Source: Plutella xylostella (lineage: Eukaryota; Arthropoda; Insecta; Lepidoptera; Plutellidae). Taken from it: a stretch of 64,000 nucleotides of DNA. Location of the stretch: contig NC_063986.1 in assembly GCF_932276165.1 (NCBI RefSeq), forward strand, positions 6,212,501 through 6,276,500, read 5' to 3'. This document shows, one piece after another, positions 22,148 through 32,761 of the stretch. Each line of letters starts with the position of its first letter. Within the stretch, counting starts at the first letter, position 1. Position numbers and translations under genes: made by a program. Below the pieces are notes generated by a model that was not told the origin of the DNA, did not search any database, and saw only the letters and a list, made by a program, of their open reading frames with translations.

Positions 22148-22416
22148 TTATGTACCTAACTTATGAAAGGAATAAAAACAATTGCGGTGTTTAAGGATGC
22201 AAAGACGCATCTTGCACTTAGTACACATAAATATAGTTTTTCCGTCTTTGCAAAGTCTGCAACGGTTTTTGGCAACAGTTTGTGGGAAGTGGTCGATGCC
22301 ATCATATCGGATGGATTCTGCTGGACGAGCCACTACAGGCTTTTTAATGATATTTCGACTAGCTGGGGCACGAATACCTTCATGTTTTGCTATCAACAGA
22401 TTGTGCATACTGAAAT
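22148..22416 (-). CDS. Terminal exon coding a piggyBac-type Cys-rich domain (copy 1)
   Basis: The acceptor TTCTTTTTTCAG is followed by AT TTC AGT ATG, phase 1 as in the FLYWCH exons. The product is about 88 residues. It has a basic linker (KHEGIRAPASRNIIKKP), then IRYDGIDHFP, then a zinc-binding Cys pattern C-x2-C-x8-C-x2-C-x4-C-x6-C-x4-H (RCRLC, MCTKC, LCILKHRNC, FYSFH). That order and pattern, R-x-D-G-I-x-H-x-P followed by RCRLC, is the C-terminal domain with which piggyBac transposases bind their transposon ends. The DDE catalytic part is absent here. By inference it is a transposase tail domesticated as an alternative DNA-binding tail of the locus. No inverted repeats typical of a whole element were seen. 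The plus frames on the same bases are shadows. Confidence 0.82.
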
Positions 22417-23110
22417 CTGAAAAAAGAATTTATTCCCTGTAAATTTACATTTATTTCATAAATCACTCCCCATTTTGGGTTGGGAAGGCCCGAATGTAGA
22501 GTCACTGAACGGAATGTAACAAATTATTTTCCAACTTAGAACGGTTCAATAGTACCTATACACAATGTAATAAAAAGGTAGGTAAGTATAGTAAGCCGAA
22601 AGGGGCCTTTTACATACTGCATCATTAAGTTAGGAATATAAATATAAAAGAGTCACGTAAAAAAATGCAAATTTACTTATTTATATGAATGCACTGGCAA
22701 AAACGCGACGGATTGCCATGTAAAGAAATGAAATTTTCTTTTTACAGCAATATATTTTATTAAATAAAAAGTATGCAACAAATCTGCATGGAAAATTATA
22801 GTAACTATATAAAAACATGATTGCTAATATGTTGTGCCCAAGAGGTTACACAACAAGCCAAAAGTTAAGTACGTTCATAATTATTCACAGATAAATAATA
22901 AAGATAAATACAATACCTAATATTACGAATTAACACAATATGTTTCTTGGTATCATTAGATATTTATCGATTATACCAGCACGGCTCTTTAAAATTTTAC
23001 ACCGATGTATATACATAAGTACTTATTTGCTATAATATTACATTATAATAAAATCATAGTTACAGGAATGACGAGCCATACTATACCTAACTATACTGTA
23101 AATTATTTGA
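22417..23110. other. Non-coding spacer
   Basis: AT-rich. No finger signature, clear inverted repeat or tail was recognised. Confidence 0.4.
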
Positions 23111-23316
23111 CTATTCTTTATCAGTAGTGGGGGGGTGATTGTGGTCGGCGTTGGTTTTGATAATAGCGCCATCTACCGTGTAGAGACAGGCCTTGCACAG
23201 GTACCGTCGTTGCTTCACGCACTGCCAGCGAGTCTTCACGCCGGCAGTGCGGTGGTAGCCGTACTGGTAGCCGTCCAGTATTATATGGCCTCGAGAAGTT
23301 ATTTTAAACACTGCCC
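23111..23316 (-). CDS. mod(mdg4): FLYWCH terminal exon B14
   Basis: The acceptor TTTCTTTCAG is followed by GG GCA GTG. It reads AVFKITSRGHIILDGYQYGY, HRTAGVK, RWQCVKQRRYLC (C-x7-C), NADHNHPPTTDKE and stop. HRTxGxKxRWxC is shared with B15, its nearest relative. GC-rich core. Confidence 0.88.
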
Positions 23317-24128
23317 CTGAAAGAAAAAAATATGTTTAGAAAACACGTTAATCTGAGGTAGCACACATGAAAGAAATCACTGATAGATTCTGTTGCACAT
23401 TGCTATGGTAGATACTTTGCTGCGTTCACAGCAGCAAACTGCTCACATATTATGAACTCTAAGGATAAAGATGTCGATTAAACGAAAACCGATTTATTAT
23501 GATAATTATTCTGAAGGCACTTTTAACACACACATCAAAATGTACAATAATTTGTAAAAAATCGACTCTGATGCCGAGCTGCAGAAATGAACTTTAAGCT
23601 AATTTCGGTATTAAATCTATGCCTGTCTCTTTCCATCCGTATAATGTCAAAGCAAAGCACTAATAAATTTAAGGCATTAGTTAATTTGTGCAACTCAGTG
23701 TATGACTCATAAATCTCATTTAAAAGTGGCACAATGGATTTGTTCCTCACTCGTCGTATTCTGGATAAAATTTGTTGTATTCTAGCATTGTAGGTAATTA
23801 GATATAGGGGACTAGATGTAGTTTGAATTTGCTATTATTATTTTTTTGCGTCCTGAGCCTTGAGAATCGATTTCAATATGTATACTGCATTGAAGATAAT
23901 GTTATTGTACAATCCCAATAAATATTTTAGGAATACCCTAACCCTAAAGTTACGTTTAGCGTCCACACTTTCGGCATCGTACGCAGCGGACGCATCGCAT
24001 TCAGTATTCTTTGTATAGTAATTCACACACGTGCGTCCACTTCATCGGCATTACCGACGACGCCTATTCTCCATAAATTTATGGCAATCCGTTTGATGCG
24101 ACACGTTCGATGCCGAAATGGTAGACGC
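23317..24128. other. Non-coding spacer
   Basis: Two minus frames (23535-23750 and 23838-24026) carry no recognised domain and no phase-1 acceptor with a finger. I leave them unannotated. Confidence 0.4.
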
Positions 24129-24358
24129 TTACCTTTTATCAGCTGTCCGAGAGTGATTGTGCACAAGGTTGGCGTCGACGACCCGGTCTCCAACGGTGAA
24201 CACGCTAGCTCTGCACTTGTTCCGTCGTTCCTTGATGCAGCGCCACCGTGACTTGCTCCCCGTTGTTCGGTGAAACCCAAACCGGTAGCCACCAAGTATG
24301 ATGTGCCGATTACGTGAAGAGTATGTTATTTTTAGTCCTCTAAAAAGCTCGATATCAT
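24129..24358 (-). CDS. mod(mdg4): FLYWCH terminal exon B15
   Basis: The acceptor TTTCTATTCAG is followed by AT GAT ATC. It reads DDIELFRGLKITYSSRNRHI, ILGGYRFGFHRTTG, RWRCIKERRNKC (C-x7-C), NLVHNHSRTADKR and stop. About ten extra residues (DDIELFRGLK) precede the usual start, resembling the acidic lead-in of E1. The tail is basic and lacks PP. Confidence 0.84.
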
Positions 24359-24710
24359 CTGAATAGAAATGAAAAAACGCGCCACTAGAATATATTATAA
24401 GAAAAGAAATAAGAAACATTTTAATTTAGCATTACAGAAACCACCACATAACTTACAACAATAGTGTAACACAAAAAAATATTAAATATTACATTAAGAT
24501 ACCACGTTTTTTACATTAAGTATTACGATAGTTACATTTGTATCTAGCTATATGATAAAATCTGTGATTAAACTATGTTTCCCGAATTAAGTCGCCGAAA
24601 AAACATCTTATAAATATCAGTTTATTTTATATCATGAGATCATAGGCGTACTTAGTGTGGAACAATCATTTTTAAGAATCGCGAAGTTAAATTTTCTACA
24701 TATTCACTTA

Positions 24711-24931
24711 TTATATCTTATGAACAAATTTCGGGTGATTATGTGAGTTTTTAAAGCTGATGATTTGTCCCTCTACGGTATACACAACTGCTCCACACCT
24801 GAACTTGCTCTGGCGCGTGCACTGCCAGCGCATCTTCATGCCGCTGCAGCGATGGAAGCTGAACTTGTAGCCATCTACGAATATGTTGGTCCCTCGGCCC
24901 GCCGTCACCGGGATTTCCACCGAGTGGAACA
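24711..24931 (-). CDS. mod(mdg4): FLYWCH terminal exon B16
   Basis: The acceptor AATATTCCAG is followed by TG TTC CAC. It reads VFHSVEIPVTAGRGTNIFVD, GYKFSFHRCSG, RWQCTRQSKFRC (C-x7-C), FKNSHNHPKFVHKI and stop. HNHPK in place of HNHPP links it to B17. Confidence 0.87.
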
Positions 24932-25426
24932 CTGGAATATTTAAACACTGTGTTAGTTTTGTAGACTTTTGTGTGAGAGAAAATTTGTATTTCGCGTTAA
25001 GGGACAGGTAAAACATTACTAGAAGATGTTTTCTTGTTAAAAAACGTTTCTTAGATTGTAAGTACTTTTAATTGATTAAGATTAGTCAATACCATGATAG
25101 GCATATCTTAAATTACCATTGATATGTTTACAAGAAATAAATTAAGTTACACACATAATAAATTTAGACACACACACTACAATTAAGTACAGACAGCTTT
25201 CTGCCTTCTAAGGATCAAGTAAATCTACCAATGCTTACAGTATAATTCACGTGAGTTGACCAAATTAGCGGTTGTATAGACGTGTCTGTACAAAATACAT
25301 GCGCGATTATTCGGACATGAACGGATCCTCTAGCGGAAACTATCATGAAACTTTTCAAAACATGAAGATGACAGGAGATAACAATAACGTAAACTTTTTT
25401 AGTTTTCATAAATTGCAAAACCCGTA

Positions 25427-25638
25427 CTAGACCCTTTGCTGGTAAGGCTTCGGATGGTTGTGGCAGTTGTTGCAACTGACAATCTTGCCGCCGATGGTGT
25501 GTACGGCGGCCTTACAGCCAGTCTTGCTTTGCTTGGAGCACTGCCAGCGCAGCTTGTTGCCGGCCGTCCGGCGCTGGTAGCTGAACTTGTAGCCGGCGAT
25601 CACCAGGTTGTGGCCGCGCCCGCTCGTCATCGCGAACA
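25427..25638 (-). CDS. mod(mdg4): FLYWCH terminal exon B17
   Basis: The acceptor CATTTCCAG is followed by TG TTC GCG. It reads VFAMTSGRGHNLVIAGYKFS, YQRRTAGNK, RWQCSKQSKTGC (C-x7-C), CNNCHNHPKPYQQRV and stop. Strongly GC-rich in an AT-rich setting. The plus frame over it is a shadow. Confidence 0.88.
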
Positions 25639-25929
25639 CTGGAAATGGGTGTTAGTTTGGTTAGTGAAAGGTTAGTACTACTGCTATGCTGTATGACTCG
25701 GGTTAAATGTTTTGTGACATATTATATTTTGTTCTTGGTTCTTGGATGTTAATATTTGTGTTGTGTGATATTTCTAACTCTGCCAAGCGTTGAGATTCGA
25801 CCAACAGTTATTTGTTAACGGGCTGTAGTTTGTGAGCTATAATAATCGTAACATATTTCAAGGTTTAAAATAATAACTATAAAACAACAATACTATCACT
25901 TTTATTTAACAGATTGGTTTTAGTTCATT

Positions 25930-26225
25930 CATAAAAATCCATATCGCGACTGAAAATCAGTGCCGCGTAGGTGGGTGGATGCCACCTCACTTGAAGCGAT
26001 GTAAGCAGAGGCGCGGGCCTTTTCGGTGCTGGACAACACACACCGTTATCACTTGTATGCCTGTTATGTGTAATATTAAGTATCTACCTATAATTTTAGT
26101 CATATAAGTTCTTTTGTTTTATTTGTTGTTTGCTGTGTGTATTTCCTTGTGTATTTTTGGTGTGTGGTGCTGGTCACTGAATAAATATTTTTTATCTTTT
26201 ATCTTTTTGTCATATTTATACTTGC
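25930..26225 (+). mobile_element. Probable retroelement 3' end
   Basis: A GC-rich patch (GTAGGTGGGTGGATGCCACC) passes into a T-rich end with AATAAA and a TTTTTATCTTTTATCTTTTT tail near 26180-26210. The family is not identified. Confidence 0.4.
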
Positions 26226-26230
26226 GCAAT

Positions 26231-26454
26231 TTACAAAAGCAACAAAGACTCGTCAGGTGGATGATGGTTGTGTTCGGCTCTGAGCTTCATAATCCTTCCT
26301 TCAACGGTGTAAACACAGGCTGCACAGCCGCTACGCTTTCGGTGAGTGCCGCAGTACCAGCGCACCTTCCCACCAATCACGAGGTGCTTCGTGAACTTGT
26401 ATCCGCCAATCAGAAGCACTTCTGTGCCGCGCCTCGTCGTGGCGATAGTTGCAC
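26231..26454 (-). CDS. mod(mdg4): FLYWCH terminal exon B18
   Basis: The acceptor AATGCTACAG is followed by GT GCA ACT. It reads ATIATTRRGTEVLLIGGYKF, TKHLVIGG, RWYCGTHRKRSGC (C-x8-C, one residue longer than usual), AEHNHHPPDESLLLL and stop. An early methionine is lacking; the ORF caller would start it mid-domain. Confidence 0.86.
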
Positions 26455-26596
26455 CTGTAGCATTGGTACGTATTATCTAAATATTCGTACTTGAAGATAA
26501 AAAACAAACGCAATGCATTGAACAAATAAAACAAAATTGGTGTTGCAAATAAATGATGTTACGTTTATGTGTACTGTGACCTTAACACAGACGCCC

Positions 26597-26910
26597 TTAA
26601 GCTTTTTGCGGAACGACAGACTGTAGTCGACCGATACGCTGGGGGCGCTTCATTATCGCTCTCCAATTAAACTTCCGCCGGAGTATCTCTGAACTGGAAG
26701 CACTGGTTCTGAGAGCCGGCCCATGAGTGTGACCATGGAACATGTAGATGTCTTGTCCCTCGGTGACGACGTATGCCTTGCAGCCACGCCGCTTGTGGCA
26801 CCTCCATCGAATCCTGTCGTTCAATAAAGACTTGTGGAACATGAAACGATAGTCTTCAATCACTAAAATCTTTCTTCCGTTAGCCTTTTCGACTATAACT
26901 CCGCTTATGT
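26597..26910 (-). CDS. mod(mdg4): FLYWCH terminal exon C1 with a long basic tail
   Basis: The acceptor TTTATTCCAG is followed by AC ATA AGC. It reads ISGVIVEKANGRKILVIEDY, RFMFHKSLLNDR, RWRCHKRRGC (C-x5-C, two shorter than usual), MFHGHTHGPALR and a tail of about 40 residues (SSSEILRRKFNWRAIMKRPQ and on) to the stop. C2 shares VEKxNGRK and the short spacing, so these two form a pair in which the tail has been kept long. Confidence 0.86.
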
Positions 26911-27578
26911 CTGGAATAAACGATTTGGTTGTTTTGTACCGATCTTTTCACTATAGAGTACCTGATGGGTCTAAAAGTCTTAGCACTGTAAGATGCATCG
27001 CATTTTTAGAATTAAAGTAGGTAATTGTTTGATTTTGGGTAAATTAGGGTTTTTATTTGCTACTAATCACTTACTACAACAAAAAAAATCTTCCATCTTA
27101 GATTACATAATAATATAAAAACTACGAAACAGATGCATCACTTGAATACGAACGAGAAGAACGCAGAACGACTTTTTAACTACGCTATAATTAGGTACCT
27201 AAACTTGCTAGCAGTCAAGTGAAATAAGGAAATATTATAATAAATAATAATATGCCATTTATTTCCAAACTTAAGTAACATGTAAGTAGCATAGGTATTA
27301 ATTTTATATAGTTTCACATTATACAATTTAACATTATATATCTAAATTTTATAAGGAAATATTAGCTTGAGTCAAAGAATTAACTCTGCATATTACTAAC
27401 ATCCGTATTGTTGGATGGACAAATCCTTCGATTAAAATATTAAAAACCGTTTTAAGTTCAATCTAATGAATAACTCACAGATTTTCTGTAGAAGTGGGGT
27501 GTTATATGGCGAGACGTTACTTTTGCACTGACACTCCATCTAGTTTGTATTAAAATATCGTTGGACAAATCACATAAG
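26911..27578. other. Non-coding spacer
   Basis: AT-rich, nothing recognised. Confidence 0.4.
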
Positions 27579-27874
27579 TCAATTATTCTTCTCTTCTTTA
27601 ATTTCACGTTCTTTTAACTTCTTTTTAGCATACCACCTTCGAGAACTTTCTCTGCTTTTCTTCCTAACTAGTTTTCGTTGTTTTTGTGGCAAATTTTGAG
27701 CAGATACGATTTTCCCTTCCCTCTTTCTCTTCAAATACAATTCTTTCATTTTGAGTTTCCACAGGACGTACTTTTCCGGATCTTTTCTTATGTTCTCCAT
27801 CCTTCTACGTTCAGCGAGTCTCTTTTTCTCCTTACTTTTGTCTTCATTTGGTAGGAATCTTGTAAACTGAAATA
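27579..27874 (-). CDS. Terminal exon coding a highly basic polypeptide, no FLYWCH
   Basis: The AG at 27875-27876 (TTTTCTTTAG) followed by TA TTT CAG gives phase 1. The AG seven bases further in (TATTTCAG) would give phase 0, so the first is preferred. The product is about 97 residues, Lys/Arg/Glu-rich and predicted helical. It reads NEDKSKEKKRLAERRR, NIRKDPEKYVLWKLKMKELY, then RKLVRKKSRESSRRWYAKKK and a KEEKNN end. The D-P-E-K-Y block followed by basic repeats recalls lepidopteran basic tails of transposon-linked proteins, but I cannot name a family. The likely role is nucleic-acid binding or nuclear targeting by charge. Confidence 0.6.
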
Positions 27875-28069
27875 CTAAAGAAAACAGCGATTAGGTTTCT
27901 AAGACTAACAGCGATTTGAAAGAGAGTAACAGCGATTACAATGATATTTAAATTAATAATAATAAAAGCTTTCGAAAATAATAATAGTTTTTTTATAAAT
28001 TGAATTCATACATTCATACTCTGAACATTCACTAATCTTCACCTTTATTAAATCTTATCTTTAATTAAG

Positions 28070-28347
28070 CTAGACGGACTCCTCAGAAAAAATATTTTTG
28101 TTGTTCTTTGTTGCCTGTTTCACAATATTCTTGGTCCTGTGAATGGCGGGCGAGTGGGTGTGTTCATGGACCATGCTGACGATGTCTTCCCCGTCGGTGA
28201 TGACGTAGACCTTGCAGCTGTGCCGGCTGCTGCTGCACTTCCATCGGACGCGGCCGTCCCGGAGCGTCTTGTGGTACGAGAAGCGGTAGTCTCCTATCTT
28301 CAGATACCTTTTTCCGTTGGGCTTCTCGATTATCGTGCCCAGCGAGT
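28070..28347 (-). CDS. mod(mdg4): FLYWCH terminal exon C2 with a long tail
   Basis: The acceptor GATTATTCCAG is followed by AC TCG CTG. It reads SLGTIIEKPNGKRYLKIGDY, RFSYHKTLRDGR, RWKCSSSRHSC (C-x6-C), MVHEHTHSPAIH, then about 30 tail residues (RTKNIVKQATKNNKNIFSEE) to TAG. Partner of C1. A 107-codon plus frame covers the same bases in reverse and is a shadow. Confidence 0.86.
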
Positions 28348-28857
28348 CTGGAATAATCGGGTTTTGTTGTTTAAACTTGAAGCTTACAAATTATACTTAA
28401 TAGTTTTTTTTATTGTGTGTGTGTGTGTGTGTAATGCTAGTGTAGGAAAGAGGGTAACTTAATATATTTGTATGAGCTAACTATAACTCCTCAACTATAA
28501 TTCCACTTACAACACTGCTCTACTTATTATACTTCTTACATATTTCATTGAAATGCTTTTCTTCCTTGTCTGATAGTTCGGACAATTTGAAATACCTAAA
28601 ATACTACAATACTACAAGTAGTAGTTCATACCTACTTTTGGCTTAAAACCCATAAGTGTTGTATTAAAACAAAATTTCTTCATCATAATACTTGACCCTG
28701 AAGATTCCGCTTACTGAAGGTTTCCTTCTACTCTTAAATTCGAAGGAAACAAAAACGAAATAGTACAAAAATATTATTTATTGAAACTCATTAATTATCC
28801 TAGTTACAACTTTACTTAAAACTTTCATAGACAAAAAACGCATTTTCAACAGCTTCG
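28348..28857. other. Non-coding spacer with a (GT)n tract
   Basis: A simple TG repeat lies at 28414-28432. No other structure was recognised. Confidence 0.4.
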
Positions 28858-29087
28858 TTACTCTCGTATAACGTTTTTGAATTTCTGTTCAACATCATGA
28901 TTGTGGAAGTTGAGGATAGCTATTATTTTGCCGTCGGTGGTCTTGACCTTGCACTGGCATCTCTTGGATCTGTTCTTGGTGCATCGCCACAGGATGTATT
29001 TCTTTGTGGTCTTGTGCATGCCGTAGGTGAACCCGTGGGCTATCAGCCGCAGGCCGCTACCACGCTTCAGCTTACATATTTTCACGG
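28858..29087 (-). CDS. mod(mdg4): FLYWCH terminal exon C3
   Basis: The acceptor TTTATTTCAG is followed by CC GTG AAA. It reads VKICKLKRGSGLRLIAHGFT, YGMHKTTKK, LWRCTKNRSKRC (C-x7-C), LNFHNHDVEQKFKNVIRE and stop. Sister of C4 (VKIxKLxRG, AHGFxY, HKTTK, NFHNHDVE), about 1 kb away. Confidence 0.88.
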
Positions 29088-29550
29088 CTGAAATAAAAAA
29101 GTAAAGTAAGAAGAATAATAATATACAAAGTACTTATAAACTTGTTATTTTGTATTTAAAAGGTGGTGATGGGAGTGAAATGCTTATAATTTACAGAAGT
29201 CCCAAAAAAATTAAACTTCATAAGGTAAGTGTTTTCAAATATACCAATGTCAAAACCTTAAAATCTTTGTTTAAAAAATGATTTTATGAATGTTGTCTCA
29301 TATCACATTTTCTATTAGCTTTTAACTTATTTCATCAATTGGAATTTGACATCGCTATAATAATTTTTTGTGACTTTAGAATCGACATCAATATTCATAT
29401 ATGTAAGTATTTATTATTTTCTGTCAAACAATAAACAATTAGGTAATTAAAAATTATAAAACATAAACGTATTTTTCAGGCCAGCAAAATATGTTTTTGG
29501 AAGATAGCTAGTCGTTTCAACATACGCGTTTAGAAGCGCGTCAACGCGCC

Positions 29551-29762
29551 TAAGGCCTGAGTCTCCTATTTTATGCTATATGCGGCGTCCGACTTTGACG
29601 TAAACGTTTTGATCAACGTCCTACGGCCTACCTACGGCGTCTACGCGCCAACGTCGGCGTGTGAGGGAGACCGCATCAGTACATTTCTATAGTAAGCATC
29701 GTGACGCGGCCTACGGCGTGACGCTGGACGCGACCTACGGCGTAAATAGGAGACCAAGGCCT
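29551..29762. mobile_element. GC-rich MITE, copy 2
   Basis: From GGCCTGAGTCTCCTATTTTA to AAATAGGAGACCAAGGCC, flanked by TAA on both sides. Shares TACGCGCCAACGTCGGCGTG and the rest of its right half with copy 1 at 21238. Confidence 0.78.
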
Positions 29763-30106
29763 AAGTGGATTCTCAAAAACAAGCTTTTACGCGCCAAAAA
29801 AAACGATAGTCTGAAACCGCTCTAATTTTGGTTACTGTCTAATAGCTTTTTGATTCTAAGCTGTTGAGATGTTTCACATTACATTATTATAGGTTCTCGA
29901 TAAATCTTAAGGCACAGTATGAAAATTAATAGGGCATCACTCCCTGTAAATATTAAAAAATCGGGTCGGATTCCGCCCTCATGGGGCGGAATGTAGGCTC
30001 TTTGCCTACATTTCAGGTACACAATTATTATTTTAATCAACAGAGGAAAAACACATTATGAACATAATTAGCAGCTTAGCTACTCTGATAAATCTTTTCT
30101 AAATTT

Positions 30107-30309
30107 CTATTCAACATCATGATTGTGGAAGTTGAGGAAACATATTATTTCGCCGTCCTTGGTTTTCACCCTAGCATGACACTTATTTTTTTTATTCTTG
30201 GCGCATCGCCACAATAAGTAGTTTTTAGTGGTTTTGTGAATGTTGTACGCAAACCCGTGGGCGAGCAGACGACGATCGGCACCTCTCCCCAGTTTAAAGA
30301 TTTTCACAT
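30107..30309 (-). CDS. mod(mdg4): FLYWCH terminal exon C4
   Basis: The acceptor TAAATTTCAG is followed by AT GTG AAA. It reads VKIFKLGRGADRRLLAHGFA, YNIHKTTKNY, WRCAKNKKNKC (C-x7-C), FLNFHNHDVE and stop. It is shorter at the C end than C3 because a stop follows HDVE directly. Confidence 0.88.
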
Positions 30310-30774
30310 CTGAAATTTATTTAATAACTAGTTAAGTGTGTGACGTTTTTACATGTTTCTGCTTCCGTACGGTGGCGTAATGGATTAAACAGATTTACCG
30401 CTTGCGACCTTTCACCCGAGGGACGTTTTACTACAACGATTGGGTGGCTTACTTGCGAAGATTATCGTCGTGGGACTCGTGAGCATAAAATATGTGTATG
30501 AATGTATTTTTGTTGTACGATACTAAAGGGACTACTAATAACAAAACGAAACGGTATTTATAATAACACAGATTTATTTAATACTTAGCTTGGATAATAC
30601 TACCCATATATTTGGTTTTAGGTACATATTTGAGATATCATGATTGACGAGGAAAATTATCAAGATAAAATTGGAATCTCTACCAGTTTACAACAAACGA
30701 ACAACAAATACATATATTTACATACATTTTCTTAATTGGCGAACCATCAGTAAGCTACACTACGATACGACCAT

Positions 30775-30806
<32 letters not shown>

Positions 30807-30848
30807 TTCTCAATCTGATATAGATCTATGGACCTCAATCGCAGATCC
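30310..30848. other. Non-coding spacer with an (AC)n tract
   Basis: (AC)n at 30775-30800. No exon signature. Confidence 0.4.
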
Positions 30849-31105
30849 TCAATTTCCTTTCCCTTCGAAGAAGGGCGGGTGAGTGTGTGGGTTCACCACC
30901 TTGAGTATTTCATCTCGGAATGTCTTCACGATGGACCTGCAGGAGCGGGTGCGGTGCTTGGTGCATCGCCAGTTCGTCAGGCCGAGGCGGTGGTTGTGTA
31001 CTCCGTATCTGTATCCGTTCAGAACCAGGATCCGTCTGCCGTCCTTGTTATGAATGAACTCGGGAATGGGATTCAACTCCCACTGCACGTCATGATACTC
31101 GTATG
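30849..31105 (-). CDS. mod(mdg4): FLYWCH terminal exon C5
   Basis: The acceptor TTCATTTCAG is followed by CA TAC GAG. It reads YEYHDVQWELNPIPEFIHNK, then GRRILVLNGYRYGVHNH, WRCTKHRTRSC (C-x7-C), VVNPHTHPPFFEGKGN and stop. The end (NPHTHPPFFEGxGN) is the same as in C6, so these are a recent pair. The extended front is unlike other class C members. Confidence 0.88.
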
Positions 31106-31388
31106 CTGAAATGAAAGTTGAGGTTCTGTGTTAGGAGGAGTTGATTTTATAGAGGTATAGTCAGCCAGTGATATATTTTTTACATGCTTTGAAATAAAAC
31201 GCTGATTTGATTAGTTATGTATGATGATGGTATAAGTTACATAAATAAAATAAGTTGACGCTAAAGAACAGAATAACAATTTTGTAGATGTGCTATTTGA
31301 GGCAAAAACCTCATTTATGATGATAAAACCTAAACTGACACTCAAACTTAGTGCACAACACAAACATGATATCCATTCACAAACATCT

Positions 31389-31627
31389 TCAATTCCCCTG
31401 GCCTTCAAAGAACGGTGGGTGAGTGTGGGGGTTGGTGACCCTCAACAGTCTCTCTCCCTCGGTGATGACGGACGAGAGGCAGCGGCGGTTGCGGTGCTTG
31501 GTGCAGCGCCATCTTGTCTTGCCCTTGTATTCGCTTCGAACACCGTATCTGTATCCGTTCAGTATGAGGATACGCCGCGAGTCCTTGTTCTGAATGAACT
31601 CTATTATGGGTTTTTCTTCCTTGGGTT
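31389..31627 (-). CDS. mod(mdg4): FLYWCH terminal exon C6
   Basis: The acceptor TGTTTTCCAG is followed by AA CCC AAG. It reads PKEEKPIIEFIQNKDSRRIL, NGYRYGVRSEY, RWRCTKHRNRRC (C-x7-C), VTNPHTHPPFFEGQGN and TGA. It has no methionine, so it is absent from start-codon ORF lists even though intact; only a 125-codon plus shadow appears there. Confidence 0.87.
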
Positions 31628-32014
31628 CTGGAAAACAGATGCCATGGAGTTAATGAGTCTTTTTTGATTAGGTATACTCAGATAAGGCCATGATAAGGCA
31701 ATAAAAACTATAGATGAAGTTGAAAGTTGAGTTAGCCAATATTGTTCACGTAGTTATTTTAATTAAAATACAACATGTTTTTGAGAAGTAAAACATTATC
31801 AATAATTAATTAATGGTATAAAAACATAAGTAAGTACCTACCTATTTAACTAATTATAAAAAAGTCAGTGAACATCAATGTGTTATTCCAAACAGAGGAA
31901 AAAAATAACCTAATAAATTAGTAAAGACGATATAAAACAAAAAAGCGTTCACAAGGACATGTTAACGCGATAACATGAAACAAAAGAGGCGTTCCTTTAG
32001 CTTCCGTGAGTCAT

Positions 32015-32223
32015 TCACGGATCATCGCGCTCAGGAGGCGGGTGCGTGTGTCCGGCCGCGAACACCACTCGGCCGTCAATTGTCTTCAGCACGGACTTGC
32101 ACTTCATGTTGCTGTGCTTAGTGCACCTCCAGCTAGTCACCTTCCCCGCCTTGTAGTAGAGCCCGTATTTGTAGCCGGCGTATTTTAGTCTCTTCCGCCC
32201 GTCGTTTTCTACGAGCACGGCAA
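32015..32223 (-). CDS. mod(mdg4): FLYWCH terminal exon C7
   Basis: The acceptor TCATTTTCAG is followed by TT GCC GTG. It reads AVLVENDGRKRLKYAGYKYG, LYYKAGK, WRCTKHSNMKC (C-x7-C), DGRVVFAAGHTHPPPERDDP and stop. Confidence 0.88.
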
Positions 32224-32567
32224 CTGAAAATGAGAATGGTTACGAATTAGGTTTTCCAAGATAGTTTAAGATTATATTTCTTCTGTAAATTATTATTGAA
32301 TAGTCTATCTGTCATCTATACTGCAGTGCTTATACTAAAGTATTAGGAAAAATCTTATAAAAACGTACACGTGATACGAAGAAATTTATTGAAAAATTTA
32401 TGGACATAGCTTACATTGAGACAAAATGATATCCACATAAAAACCTCATCATCTAAAAACTCTAAGTGTAATTTGACTCCACTGCTTACTGCACTACTTT
32501 ACCTAATGACTTTAATGACTAACTTTCCGCACTCATACACTATGCACAATTTTTACAAGCTGTTACT

Positions 32568-32761
32568 CTAATGGGAGTGGCTATAAGCCACTTTTACAAT
32601 TGAGTTATAAAACGTTCTCACGTACGCTTTGCATGACTTGGAGTTATGTTTCGTGCACCTCCAAGTGACTATGGGGTATTTGTTTATGTGGACCCCGAAT
32701 TTATATCCGTTTAAAATCATGACTTGTCTGGCTTTGCTCATGACAAAGGACGCCGTCGAAC
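32568..32761 (-). CDS. mod(mdg4): FLYWCH terminal exon C8
   Basis: The acceptor CTTTTTTCAG is followed by GT TCG ACG. It reads STASFVMSKARQVMILNGYK, FGVHINKYPI, WRCTKHNSKSC (C-x7-C), VAYSHSH and TAG. C8, C9 and C10 share MILNGYxYxIxxNxYP and end in HSH directly before the stop, with similar intron edges (CCTGAAAAAA on the plus strand): a three-copy tandem family. Confidence 0.86.

Noticed and set aside
27867..27874. Acceptor TATTTCAG seven bases inside the basic exon
   Set aside because: Would give phase 0, unlike every other exon; the upstream AG is preferred, though RNA should decide.
28139..28462. 107-codon plus frame opposite exon C2 (and similar plus frames at 30828, 31290, 38105, 43596, 47610, 57794)
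   Set aside because: They mirror GC-rich minus-strand fingers, carry no domain and begin or end inside introns: antisense shadows.
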